From positions 1 through 64,000 of the forward strand of contig CALURC010000005.1 of assembly GCA_944323075.1 (NCBI GenBank): DNA of 64,000 bases, given 5' to 3'. The translations under genes and the position numbers were made by a program. How positions within the stretch are numbered: position 1 is the first letter of the stretch; the number at the start of each line of letters is the position of its first letter. Below the pieces are notes generated by a model that saw only the letters and a program-made list of their open reading frames with translations, did no database searches and was not told the origin of the DNA. This document shows positions 34,308-43,223 of the stretch, piece by piece. Source of the stretch: an uncultured Alistipes sp. (GTDB lineage: Bacteria > Bacteroidota > Bacteroidia > Bacteroidales > Rikenellaceae).

Positions 34308-36815
34308 ATGACCGTAAAGAGAATGCTTTGTCTGCTTTTCCTGCTGTGTGTGGGAGAGGCGTGGGGACAGAAATGGGAAGTCAACTCTGTCCGTAACGAT
34401 TATGTTTATGCGGCGCGTTTCGATCGCTTTGTGACAGATAAGGATCGGACGGTCGCCGACGTGACCTTGCGCTATACACCCGGATGGTGGATCCAATATG
34501 GTACTGGAGGACAGTATCTGCGGGATCGAGAAAGCGGCAAAATGTATAAACTGATCGGCGCGGAAGGGATTGATTTGAATTCTCGGGTCTACATGGACAA
34601 GTCCGGAGAGATGAAGGCACGGTTGATTTTCGAACCTTTGGATAAAGAGGCAAAATGCCTCGATTTTCATGGTTGGAATCCACCGTTTCAGAATACGTGG
34701 GGTATCTGGTTGTCGGATCCACCAATGGCTCTGCCTGCATGGGCCGAAGGCACATGGATGACGACGGACGGCTCGAACCGTTGGGTGTGCGGATTTTTCC
34801 CTCAAATAGCCGTATGGGAAAATGATTTCTGGGAGTACGGCGAGGTGACCAAGAAAGGACGTAACGTATGGGTAGAACTTAGGAAGGAGGGTAAGGATAC
34901 GACGTTCTGTCTGCGAGAAGGGAGAGAGGGCACCTTGTTGTTCGGAGCCGACGGTAAAAGGTTTGATACGTTGGGCAAGGAGTTCGTTTCTCGTAGCGGC
35001 GGCGAAGCCTCGACGTGGAGTTACGATCCCGAAAAGTACAGGAATGAGCTTTACAACAAGGGAACAGTTGTAGTTCGGGGTATTTTCGAAGGCTACACTC
35101 CGGATCTCGGCTTTACGACGGGTATTATTGAATCTCATAATTTACTGACAGATGAGGATTATACACATCTGATCGATATCCAGCCCGACGGTCGTTTCGA
35201 ATTGAAGATGGAACTCGAGCATCCGCAACATGTGACGATGAAGTTGAACGATGCCTTTTATGGAAAGATGTTTGTCGAGCCGGGCGATACGCTGATGTGT
35301 CGGTTTATGTTGACCGATGTATTCAATCCTCAATATGTACATAACCGGACTCCGGTTCGGATGGACGGTTCCCGTTTCATGGGGCGTGCTGCTGAATATA
35401 ATACATATAGGAACCTGTCACAACAGATAATTGATAAAGGATGTAGTTTAATAGACAAGATGGCTGACAGTTGCCGGACTAATGGATTGTCTGATGTGTT
35501 TAAGGCATGTGTCGATGAGCAGTTACAGTCGATTAAAGATTCGATGCATGTATGGATGTCGCAATATGCGATGAGTGATCGAACGAAAGATTTGCTCTAT
35601 ACCGATTATATTTACACAATATATAACTTTAAGTTATATTATGCGGCAATTGTCGATAATCTCCAGTTTATTAGTGAAATGACACCGGAGGGGTATGTTA
35701 CCAAACCGAACCCGGATTATATACCGTTGCCAGACAATTATTTCGATTTTCTATCGATGGAGTGGTTGGATAATCCGCTGTTTATAACGAGTTCTGAGTC
35801 AACAAGCGTCCTTGGGTGTTTAGACCGTTTCCCATTGTCATTAGGAAATGTGGGAAATATGATTTATGGTACTTCTTGCAGAGGGTTAGCTGGGGCACTT
35901 GATGCTGTAGACTATGCGGAGAAAAAGATGCACGAAAACCATAAGGAATTGACAGAAGAACAGTTGCGTGGAGTGGATAGTATAAAACAGAGCTTTATAA
36001 ATGCGACATATTCTCCAAACGCAAGGGTCGATTTAGGAAAAGATACGGTGGTCTCCAATATGTTTCTGAAGTATATGGAGGAGTATAATAATCAGATAGA
36101 TTCTCTTTATGCACGGGGCGCTGAACTTTATGAAAAGTATTTTTATTCACGTGCGTTCGATATGGTGCAAAGTTATGGATTGGATCGTTGTTTGGTTTAT
36201 GATTATCTTTTATTCCAACACTATGTGTTCAATTTAGCCCATCGGTATGCAGAGGCATCGGAGCAGGTCGTATTGGAGCAGATGTCCAAAATGTTACCCT
36301 ATGTCAAAACACCGTATGTCGTGAAAGATGTTATTAATAGATATGTCGATGTATTGGCGTTACGGAGCATGTCGGATATGTTTTCGGCCAGTGAGAATCA
36401 ACCACAAACTCCGGCAGACGAGTATTTCGAAGAGTTGATTGCACCGTATGCGGGAAATGTGCTCTATATTGATTTCTGGTCGACGGGATGTGCTCCATGC
36501 AAACAAGGTATGATTCGTGCGCGTGAATATGTTGAGTCAATGAAGGATCGGAAAATCAAATTTCTTTACATTACTTCAGAGGCAGATTCTCCGCTCGGAG
36601 CGTATCAAAAATTTCTTGATGAGTATCAGATCAAGGGAGAGCATTTGCGGATAACAAAAGATCAATGGAATTTATTGACTTCCAAATTCAATATCCAAGC
36701 TATCCCGCATTGCGTAATTGTGAATAAACGGGGCGAGGTGGTTGATAACAACTCAGGTCGTTTCCGGTACGTGCATAGTTGTTTGGACGCGCTCGATAAG
36801 CTGATCGAAGAGTAG
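34308..36815 (+). CDS. Large exported thioredoxin-fold protein
   Basis: 835 aa from ATG 34308; the frame opens at 34260 inside the preceding terminator, which argues against that start. The signal peptide runs 1 to about 22 (ending EAWGQ). Residues about 25-270 form a beta-rich domain with no family I recognise. The centre (about 360-690) is helical. The C-terminal roughly 140 residues are a TlpA/AhpC-type thioredoxin domain with motif TGCAPC (Cys728, Cys731) and the cis-proline AIPHC. A periplasmic thiol-disulfide role is likely; the long N-terminal part may bind a substrate. The central part looks more AT-rich by eye than the first kilobase. No operon partner is evident. Confidence 0.72.
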   Translation: MTVKRMLCLLFLLCVGEAWGQKWEVNSVRNDYVYAARFDRFVTDKDRTVADVTLRYTPGWWIQYGTGGQYLRDRESGKMYKLIGAEGIDLNSRVYMDKSGEMKARLIFEPLDKEAKCLDFHGWNPPFQNTWGIWLSDPPMALPAWAEGTWMTTDGSNRWVCGFFPQIAVWENDFWEYGEVTKKGRNVWVELRKEGKDTTFCLREGREGTLLFGADGKRFDTLGKEFVSRSGGEASTWSYDPEKYRNELYNKGTVVVRGIFEGYTPDLGFTTGIIESHNLLTDEDYTHLIDIQPDGRFELKMELEHPQHVTMKLNDAFYGKMFVEPGDTLMCRFMLTDVFNPQYVHNRTPVRMDGSRFMGRAAEYNTYRNLSQQIIDKGCSLIDKMADSCRTNGLSDVFKACVDEQLQSIKDSMHVWMSQYAMSDRTKDLLYTDYIYTIYNFKLYYAAIVDNLQFISEMTPEGYVTKPNPDYIPLPDNYFDFLSMEWLDNPLFITSSESTSVLGCLDRFPLSLGNVGNMIYGTSCRGLAGALDAVDYAEKKMHENHKELTEEQLRGVDSIKQSFINATYSPNARVDLGKDTVVSNMFLKYMEEYNNQIDSLYARGAELYEKYFYSRAFDMVQSYGLDRCLVYDYLLFQHYVFNLAHRYAEASEQVVLEQMSKMLPYVKTPYVVKDVINRYVDVLALRSMSDMFSASENQPQTPADEYFEELIAPYAGNVLYIDFWSTGCAPCKQGMIRAREYVESMKDRKIKFLYITSEADSPLGAYQKFLDEYQIKGEHLRITKDQWNLLTSKFNIQAIPHCVIVNKRGEVVDNNSGRFRYVHSCLDALDKLIEE

Positions 36816-36843
36816 AACAGGGCGCTTGCTTGAAACAGATTCG

Positions 36844-36868
36844 GGCTGTCGGATATTCTCGACAGCCC
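36844..36868. terminator. Hairpin between convergent genes
   Basis: GGGCTGTCG and CGACAGCCC pair around a short loop, extended by CAGATT/AATCTG. The T-run is weak (TTTGTCT), so it may terminate either convergent gene inefficiently. Confidence 0.55.
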
Positions 36869-36954
36869 AAATCTGTTTGTCTATGGATTATCTCTATAAA
36901 TCCGTTTAGTGTTGATCGTTGGATTTAGTAATATATAAATTTGATCAGTGGTGC

Positions 36955-37902
36955 CTAATTCACTGACGTTACGTCGGCTTCGGCACTTGAACTTTTTGCC
37001 GGTCGCGAATCGTTTTTGGCTGCATCCAGATTGTTCGAATTGCTCGATTTTACCCGTTGCGGCCGACGTCGCCGATTCGGTCTCCGTCTAGGGGTAGCTT
37101 GTTGCGTCGATATCTCTTGGGTCGTTTCCTGTGGCGTCTCCAGAGGAGCAGTGTTATTGACGGAATTTTCTTGAGATGCCTTGGAGAAAGTTGTCTCTGT
37201 CGGTTGTTGTGGCTTTTTCTTTGGCTTGCTTCGTGGAGCCTGTTGAGGTTGTGCAGAGGTTGTCTCTTGCTGTTTTGAGGACGTTTCTTGAGGTTGCTCA
37301 AGATGTGATGTTTTTCGAGATGTTATTACTTGTGACGCTTCTTGAGAGCTGTTTTTGACGGATCGCGTATTGTTCCTTTGGGGGCCTTGATGGGCCTCTT
37401 CCTGTGAAACTTTTTTAGAAGCTCTTTCTCCGTTGTCTTTTTTGGCCGATCGGCGCTCCTGCTCGCTCTTCTCTGAACGGACCGGGTCCCCATACATTTG
37501 CAGGGCTCGTCCGTTCTTTACAGAGACCTGCTTTGCCCGCGGTTTGCGGCGTTTTTGGGGAGATGACGCTTGATTTTTGGAGGCGTTTCCCGAATTTTGT
37601 TTTTGACGCTTCGGATTGGCCGGAAACCATCCTTTGCGGACGCGTTCCTGCTGTTCGAAAAGCTCTTTGATCGTCCAGAATGAGGAGAAGGCAAATACGC
37701 CGGCCAATGCTCCCACCAATACGTTGTCGGTTGCCAATGAGCCGGCGACACCTCCGAGTCCGAGCAGCAGGAAAATCCACCAGCACCGGGTGCCCCAATA
37801 ATATTCGGCCTTGATGACGACCGGATGAAAAAGTCCTATGATTAAAAACGTGGCGATCCCAATGACCAGCCCGAGTAGGTTGTGTTCAGTTAAAAAATCC
37901 AT
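36955..37902 (-). CDS. DUF4491 membrane protein with a long polar C-terminal extension
   Basis: 315 aa from the chosen ATG (MDFLTEHN); the frame opens 23 codons earlier inside the upstream gene. Residues 1-98 match DUF4491: three membrane segments with LFHPVVIKAEYYWGTRCWW and FAFSSFWTIKELFEQQERVRKGWFP. Family members usually end about here. In this protein about 215 residues follow, extremely rich in Gln, Ser, Thr, Lys, Arg and Asn and with an RRRPNRRRRPQR block near the end. That part looks disordered and basic. Function is unknown; the tail could bind nucleic acid or another acidic partner. It is the last gene of nadC-DPP-DUF4491, 43 bp after the peptidase stop. Confidence 0.7.
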   Translation of the reverse strand: MDFLTEHNLLGLVIGIATFLIIGLFHPVVIKAEYYWGTRCWWIFLLLGLGGVAGSLATDNVLVGALAGVFAFSSFWTIKELFEQQERVRKGWFPANPKRQKQNSGNASKNQASSPQKRRKPRAKQVSVKNGRALQMYGDPVRSEKSEQERRSAKKDNGERASKKVSQEEAHQGPQRNNTRSVKNSSQEASQVITSRKTSHLEQPQETSSKQQETTSAQPQQAPRSKPKKKPQQPTETTFSKASQENSVNNTAPLETPQETTQEISTQQATPRRRPNRRRRPQRVKSSNSNNLDAAKNDSRPAKSSSAEADVTSVN

Positions 37903-37945
37903 TGTTTTTTCAGTGTTTTGTTGTGTGTAACGAGATTTGGTCGCT

Positions 37946-40093
37946 TTACAGATGGGTCCGGATGAATTCAATGCAGCGTTCGATCAGGTGGTGGCGCGAG
38001 GAGCCCATGCTGTGGTTCTGATCGGGGTAGATCTGCATTTCGAACGGACGGTCTGCTGCCGTCAGGCGTGCGACCATTTCGTAGGTGTTTTGAATGTGTA
38101 CATTGTCGTCGGCTGTCCCGTGAGCGATCAGGAGTTTGCCTTTCAGTCGGTCTGCCATTCCGATCGGCGAATTGTTGTCGTAGCCTGCGGCGTTTTCGGA
38201 CGGAGAACCGTTGTAGCGTTCCGTGTAGATCGTGTCATAGTAGCGCCATGACGTTACGGGGGCAACGGCTATGGCCACTCGGAATATGTCGTTGCTCCGC
38301 AAAATACAGTTCAGGGCCATGAATCCTCCGTAGCTCCATCCGTAAATGCCTATCCGGGAGGCATCCACGTAGGGTAGTTCGCTCAAATAGCGTGCCGCTT
38401 CGATCTGGTCCTCCGTTTCGTAACGTCCGAGTTGCCCGTAGGTGCACTTTTTGAAGGCCTCGCCGCGGAAACCTGTACCCCGTCCGTCAACGCATGCCAC
38501 GATGTAGCCCTCCTGAACCAGCACTTCGGTCCACTCCATCTCCCATTGGTCGGCCACACGCTGCGAGCCCGGTCCGCTGTATTGGGTCATCAGCACCGGA
38601 TACCGTTGGGTCGAATCGAAATCGTTCGGACGGATCAGATAACCGTTGAGCTCGTCGCCGTTTTTCGTGCGGAACGTGAAGAACTGTTTGGCCGGAAGTT
38701 GCAGCTGTTGCAACTTGTCGCGAAGTGCGGCGTTATCCTCCAGTGTTCGTACCGTTTCGCCATTGGCCCGATGTAAAGTGACTCGTTCGGGAGTCGTTGC
38801 ATTTGAAAAGTAGCTGAGATAGTAGCGGAATCCTTCGGAGGGTACGATCCGGTAGGTCCCGTTGTCTTCGGTCAGCTGTTTTTTCTGCGAACCGTCACAG
38901 CGGATCGAGTAGAGGTTACGGCGTAGGGGTGAGGTTTCGGTCGAAAGGTAATAGATCTGGTCGTCGTCGAATCCGACCATCTCGGTCACCTCCCATTCGC
39001 CTTCGGTGATCCGGTTCAGGAATCCTTTGCGGATGCTGTACAGATAGAGGTGCATGTATCCGTCCCGTTCGCTGCGGACAACCATGCGGTCGCCGTCGGG
39101 CAGAAACGTAACGGTCGACCGGTCGGGTAGCTCGACATAGCGGTCGTTCTGCTCCTCATAGATCGTTTTCTGGCTGCCATCCTTGTGGCAGAGGATGACT
39201 TCGAACCGGTTTTGCTTCCGGTTCAGTCGGTAATAGGCCAACTCTCCGGATGGTGTCCAACGAAGGTGAGGAATGTATTGGTCGGTTTCCCTTCCGGTCT
39301 CTATTTTCGACTGCTCGCCGGAGTGCAGGTCGATGCAGTGCAGTTCGACGATTGAGTTCTGTTCACCGGCTTTGGGGTATTTGTAGGTGTAGGTCTGGGG
39401 GTAGAGTGCTCCGTCGAAACGGGTCATTTCGTACTCTTTGACCTGACTCTCGTCGAACCGCAACCATGCGATGCGGTTTCCGTCGGGCGACCATTCGTAA
39501 GCGCGTGCAAAGGCGAACTCTTCTTCGTAGACCCAATCCGGGACGCCGTTGATGATCCGATTTCGCACTCCGTCGAACGTGAGTTGCTGTTCCTCCCCGG
39601 ATTCGATCCGGGTGACGAACAAGTTGTTGTCCCGGACGAAGGCAACCCGGGTTCCGTCGGGAGAAAAGGTAGCCTGTTGTTGTGCTCCGGCTTCAGAGAG
39701 TGGTTTCAGCTCTTTTTGCTGGATGTCGTAGATCCAATATTCGGCCGTAAACGATCGCCGATAGATGGGAGTAATCTGCGTGGTGAGCAGCAGGTATTTT
39801 CCGTTCGGACCGATCGCATAATCTTCGACCTGAATGGCCGGAGAAACCGCTCCGCCGTCGAAGAGTACCGTGCTGTCCGTTCCGGTTTGATAGTCGTATC
39901 TGACGATCCGATTCTCTTCGAGGGTTGTATAGTGTTTTCCGTCGGCCGTACTGCGCCCGCCCTTTACGCTTTTTGGGGTAAACTCGCCTCTTCGGATCGC
40001 ATCGTATCCGAATCGGGGCGATGAACCGTAAGAGAGAGTTGCAAGTATCGCCATGCCGAAAACTAAAAAAGTTTGGAGAATCGTTCGTGTCAT
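37946..40093 (-). CDS. Dipeptidyl-peptidase IV-type S9 serine peptidase
   Basis: 715 aa exported peptidase that removes N-terminal dipeptides, usually X-Pro, in the periplasm. A signal peptide (1 to about 23) is followed by an eight-bladed propeller (about 30-460) and an alpha/beta-hydrolase domain. The catalytic triad is Ser587 (GWSYGG), Asp662 (HGTADDNVH) and His694 (DQNHSM), with spacing as in human DPP4. A propeller RYEWSPDG-like and EEEFAFARAYEWSPDG region supplies the Glu pair that holds the substrate amino end. It starts 3 bp after the nadC stop, so translation is likely coupled. Confidence 0.92.
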   Translation of the reverse strand: MTRTILQTFLVFGMAILATLSYGSSPRFGYDAIRRGEFTPKSVKGGRSTADGKHYTTLEENRIVRYDYQTGTDSTVLFDGGAVSPAIQVEDYAIGPNGKYLLLTTQITPIYRRSFTAEYWIYDIQQKELKPLSEAGAQQQATFSPDGTRVAFVRDNNLFVTRIESGEEQQLTFDGVRNRIINGVPDWVYEEEFAFARAYEWSPDGNRIAWLRFDESQVKEYEMTRFDGALYPQTYTYKYPKAGEQNSIVELHCIDLHSGEQSKIETGRETDQYIPHLRWTPSGELAYYRLNRKQNRFEVILCHKDGSQKTIYEEQNDRYVELPDRSTVTFLPDGDRMVVRSERDGYMHLYLYSIRKGFLNRITEGEWEVTEMVGFDDDQIYYLSTETSPLRRNLYSIRCDGSQKKQLTEDNGTYRIVPSEGFRYYLSYFSNATTPERVTLHRANGETVRTLEDNAALRDKLQQLQLPAKQFFTFRTKNGDELNGYLIRPNDFDSTQRYPVLMTQYSGPGSQRVADQWEMEWTEVLVQEGYIVACVDGRGTGFRGEAFKKCTYGQLGRYETEDQIEAARYLSELPYVDASRIGIYGWSYGGFMALNCILRSNDIFRVAIAVAPVTSWRYYDTIYTERYNGSPSENAAGYDNNSPIGMADRLKGKLLIAHGTADDNVHIQNTYEMVARLTAADRPFEMQIYPDQNHSMGSSRHHLIERCIEFIRTHL

Positions 40094-40096
40094 GGG

Positions 40097-40957
40097 TTAT
40101 TCGTCTGCTTTACAGGCTTTGAGGCTCATGTCGAGGCTTCGTATCTGGTGGGTCAGCGCGCCGACCGAGATGAAGTCCACACCGCAGGCTGCATATTCAC
40201 GCAGGTTGGCGAGTGTAATTCCGCCTGAGGATTCGGTCTCACACCGTCCGCCGACCAGCTCAACGGCTTGTCGGGTCATTTCGGGCGTGAAGTTGTCGAA
40301 CATGATGCGGTCAACGCCCAGACTTACCGCCTCGCGTACGTCGTCGAGCGTACGGGTCTCTACCTCGATCGGGAGGTTTTTGTTTTTGGCTTTCAGGTAC
40401 TCTTTCGCCTTGTTGACAGCAGCCGTGATACCACCGGCGAAATCGATGTGGTTGTCCTTGAGCAGAATCATGTCGAAAAGCCCCATCCTGTGGTTGCCAC
40501 CACCACCCAAGTGTACGGCCATTTTATCCATGACACGCATGCCGGGTGTAGTTTTCCGGGTGTCGATTACTTTGGTTTTCAGACCGTCGAGCTCCTTGAC
40601 GTAAACGGCGGTTTGGGTGGCGACACCACTCATGCGCTGCATGATGTTGAGCAGAATCCGTTCGGCCTGCAGCAGCGAGATCAGGCGTCCCTCGACATAA
40701 AAGGCAATGTCGCCCGGGCGGACATGTGAACCGTCTTCGATCCGTTTGTCGAGTTTGACATCGGGGTCGAGTCTGCGGAGTACGATCTCGGCGATTTCGA
40801 CACCGGCGAGGATCCCTTCTTGTTTGATAAGTAGTTTCATGCGTCCGCGTTCGTCGTGCGGAATGCAGCAGAGCGAGGTGTGGTCACCGTCACCTATATC
40901 TTCACGGATAGCCAATTCGATCAAGTCGTTGACGAAAGGAATGTATTCTTCTTTCAT
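40097..40957 (-). CDS. nadC: Nicotinate-nucleotide pyrophosphorylase (carboxylating)
   Basis: Makes nicotinate mononucleotide from quinolinate and PRPP in de novo NAD synthesis. The 286 aa protein has the open-faced N-terminal domain (EDIGDGDHTS) and the phosphoribosyltransferase barrel. Conserved stretches are DTRKTTPGMR, HLGGGGNHRMGLFD and LLKDNHI, and the late GRCETESSGGI forms the phosphate site. It leads the operon nadC-DPP-DUF4491, whose later genes have no metabolic link to NAD. nadA and nadB are not in the window. Confidence 0.95.
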   Translation of the reverse strand: MKEEYIPFVNDLIELAIREDIGDGDHTSLCCIPHDERGRMKLLIKQEGILAGVEIAEIVLRRLDPDVKLDKRIEDGSHVRPGDIAFYVEGRLISLLQAERILLNIMQRMSGVATQTAVYVKELDGLKTKVIDTRKTTPGMRVMDKMAVHLGGGGNHRMGLFDMILLKDNHIDFAGGITAAVNKAKEYLKAKNKNLPIEVETRTLDDVREAVSLGVDRIMFDNFTPEMTRQAVELVGGRCETESSGGITLANLREYAACGVDFISVGALTHQIRSLDMSLKACKADE

Positions 40958-40989
40958 TTCTTAGTGTTTGAAGGGTGTTTTTCAGTGAA

Positions 40990-40997
40990 CAAAGGTA
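40990..40997 (-). promoter_or_regulatory. nadC promoter -7 box
   Basis: The minus strand reads TACCTTTG, 33 bp upstream of the nadC ATG. Confidence 0.6.
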
Positions 40998-41091
40998 AGA
41001 AATATTTGCGGATGGACGATGTTACCGATCGATATGATGCGGGATCGATCTATAAATGAGCCGAAAATTTCATTGTTTTTATAAAAAAACG

Positions 41092-41306
41092 TACCTTTGT
41101 CGGATATAATCGGATGAGAAAAGCGTTCGTTTGGATTTTGCGAAGAGGGTATTGTCGAAGCGATCTGGTTGATATTCGGCAGGTTGAAGGATTGAACCTG
41201 CATTTGAATATCATAAACGGTGTAAAAACGGATGCGGTGGGTGAGAAGATTCACTCTATTTTCGTACCGATGAAATTAAAGAGTAGAATTAAAAATATAT
41301 AGTATC
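41092..41306 (+). promoter_or_regulatory. Promoter and about 200-nt leader of the ilv operon
   Basis: TACCTTTG at 41092-41099 is a perfect -7 box, so the transcript begins near 41107. The leader before ilvD is about 200 nt, the longest clear leader in the window. It contains a two-part hairpin: GATATTC (41171-41177) pairs with GAATATC (41206-41212), and inside it GCAGGTT (41179-41185) pairs with AACCTGC (41195-41201). A 62-codon frame spans most of it. Attenuation by branched-chain amino-acid supply is a reasonable inference, not shown. Confidence 0.5.
41114..41302 (+). CDS. Possible leader ORF of the ilv operon
   Basis: 62 codons beginning shortly after the predicted transcription start and ending 4 bp before ilvD. 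Twenty of 62 residues are Ile, Leu or Val, with a dense patch LNLHLNII at 27-34 that overlaps the hairpin arms. No protein family is recognised. It may be a regulatory leader peptide, a small coupled protein, or a chance frame. Confidence 0.3.
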   Translation: MRKAFVWILRRGYCRSDLVDIRQVEGLNLHLNIINGVKTDAVGEKIHSIFVPMKLKSRIKNI

Positions 41307-43121
41307 ATGAAAAATCTCAGAAGCAGTGTCTGTACGACGGGACGTCGGATGGCAGGAGCGAGAAGCCTATGGAGAGCCGATGGAATGAAAGATGAACAAT
41401 TCGGACAACCGGTGATTGCTATTGTCAATTCGTTTACACAGTTTGTGCCGGGGCATGTACATCTGCACGAGATTGGACAGCAGATCAAAGAGTGGATCGC
41501 TGAGGAGGGTTGTTTTGCCGCCGAGTTCAATACGATTGCTATCGATGACGGTATCGCTATGGGACACGACGGAATGCTCTATTCATTGCCTTCGCGGGAT
41601 CTGATCGCCGACAGCGTCGAGTATATGTGCAATGCACACAAGGTTGATGCGATGATCTGTATCTCGAACTGTGATAAGATTACTCCGGGGATGTTGATGG
41701 CTGCCATGCGGTTGAACATTCCGACGGTATTCGTATCGGGCGGTCCGATGGAGGCCGGCCGGATGGGTGATCGTGCATATGACTTGATCGACGTAATGGT
41801 CAAGGGAGCAGATAAGAACTTCTCCGATGAAGATTTGGCTCGTCTGGAACATGCGGCCTGTCCCACTTGCGGATCGTGCTCGGGTATGTTTACGGCGAAT
41901 TCGATGAACTGTCTGACCGAGGCGCTCGGACTCTCGCTGCCCGGCAACGGAACCCTTGTGGCTACCCATGCAGATCGCAAAGAACTGTTCCATAAGGCAG
42001 CCCGTTTGATCGTAAAAAATGCCCGCGAGTACTATTTCGAGGATAACGATGCGGTTCTGCCGCGTTCGATTGCTACACGCGAGGCCTTCCTGAATGCCAT
42101 GTCGATGGATATCGCGATGGGCGGTTCGTCGAACACCGTGCTGCACCTGCTGGCAGTGGCTCAGGAGGCTGGTGTCGATTTCAAGATGAGCGATATCGAT
42201 ATGTTGTCGCGTCGGGTTCCAGTCTTGTGTAAAGTGGCTCCTAACACGCCGGTCTATCATATTCAGGATGTTCATCGCGCTGGAGGTATTCTCTCCATTT
42301 TGGGAGAACTCAATCGAGGCGGATTGTTGGATACGTCGGTACGTCGTGTAGACGGTCTGACCTTGGCCGAAGCGATTCGCGAGAACGATCTGAGAAGTCC
42401 GGAAGTGACCGAAGAGGCAAAAAAACGGGCGCTTGCCGCTCCGGGTGGACGCTTCAATTTAGTGTTGGGTTCACAGAGTACCTATTATCCGGCTCCGGAT
42501 CTCGATCGGGAGAAAGGCTGTATCCGTGATTTGGAGCATCCCTATTCGAAAGATGGCGGATTGGCCGTTCTGTTCGGAAACATTGCGAAAAACGGTTGTA
42601 TCGTCAAAACGGCCGGAGTGGACGAATCGATTCTGCTGTTCGAAGGCAAAGCCCGCGTATTTGAGTCTCAGGAGGAGGCTTGCGAGGGTATTTTGAACGG
42701 GAAGGTCAAAGCTGGAGATGTGGTGGTAATTCGCTACGAAGGGCCTAAGGGAGGTCCGGGTATGCAGGAGATGCTCTATCCGACCTCATATCTGAAATCA
42801 GTTAATCTCGGAAAGGCATGTGCCCTGATTACTGACGGTCGTTTCTCGGGAGGTACTTCAGGTTTGTCGATCGGACATATATCGCCAGAGGCAGCTGCAG
42901 GAGGTGAAATTGCTCTGCTCCGCGATGACGATACCATTTTGATCGATATTCCAAATCGTACGATCAATGTGGAACTCTCTGCCGAGGAACTTGATAAACG
43001 CCGTGAGGCTATCGTTCGTTTCGAACCGGTGAAGCGAAATCGAGTCGTCAGTCGGGCCCTTAAGGCCTACGCGTCGATGGTGACTTCGGCCGATAAGGGC
43101 GGTGTGCGTGAAGAGATTTAA
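41307..43121 (+). CDS. ilvD: Dihydroxy-acid dehydratase
   Basis: Iron-sulfur enzyme that dehydrates dihydroxyisovalerate and dihydroxymethylvalerate to the 2-oxo acids of valine and isoleucine. The 604 aa protein carries the cluster ligands in [13 protein letters not shown] and in [17 protein letters not shown]. The C-terminal [21 protein letters not shown] block is typical of the IlvD/Edd family. Length and motifs fit IlvD rather than phosphogluconate dehydratase. It is first in ilvD-ilvB-ilvN-ilvC. Confidence 0.97.
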   Translation: MKNLRSSVCTTGRRMAGARSLWRADGMKDEQFGQPVIAIVNSFTQFVPGHVHLHEIGQQIKEWIAEEGCFAAEFNTIAIDDGIAMGHDGMLYSLPSRDLIADSVEYMCNAHKVDAMICISNCDKITPGMLMAAMRLNIPTVFVSGGPMEAGRMGDRAYDLIDVMVKGADKNFSDEDLARLEHAACPTCGSCSGMFTANSMNCLTEALGLSLPGNGTLVATHADRKELFHKAARLIVKNAREYYFEDNDAVLPRSIATREAFLNAMSMDIAMGGSSNTVLHLLAVAQEAGVDFKMSDIDMLSRRVPVLCKVAPNTPVYHIQDVHRAGGILSILGELNRGGLLDTSVRRVDGLTLAEAIRENDLRSPEVTEEAKKRALAAPGGRFNLVLGSQSTYYPAPDLDREKGCIRDLEHPYSKDGGLAVLFGNIAKNGCIVKTAGVDESILLFEGKARVFESQEEACEGILNGKVKAGDVVVIRYEGPKGGPGMQEMLYPTSYLKSVNLGKACALITDGRFSGGTSGLSIGHISPEAAAGGEIALLRDDDTILIDIPNRTINVELSAEELDKRREAIVRFEPVKRNRVVSRALKAYASMVTSADKGGVREEI

Positions 43122-43223
43122 TGAAACAAAACTGACATTGGAACAAGAGGAAGGGTTTGCAAAAAGTCTGTAATGATAATGATAGGGTGTGGATCCTTTC
43201 GACCGGTAAATTAAAACGAATTT

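Noticed and set aside
41583-42275. 230-codon leftward frame inside ilvD
   Set aside because: Antisense shadow; ilvD has its iron-sulfur motifs in the other frame.
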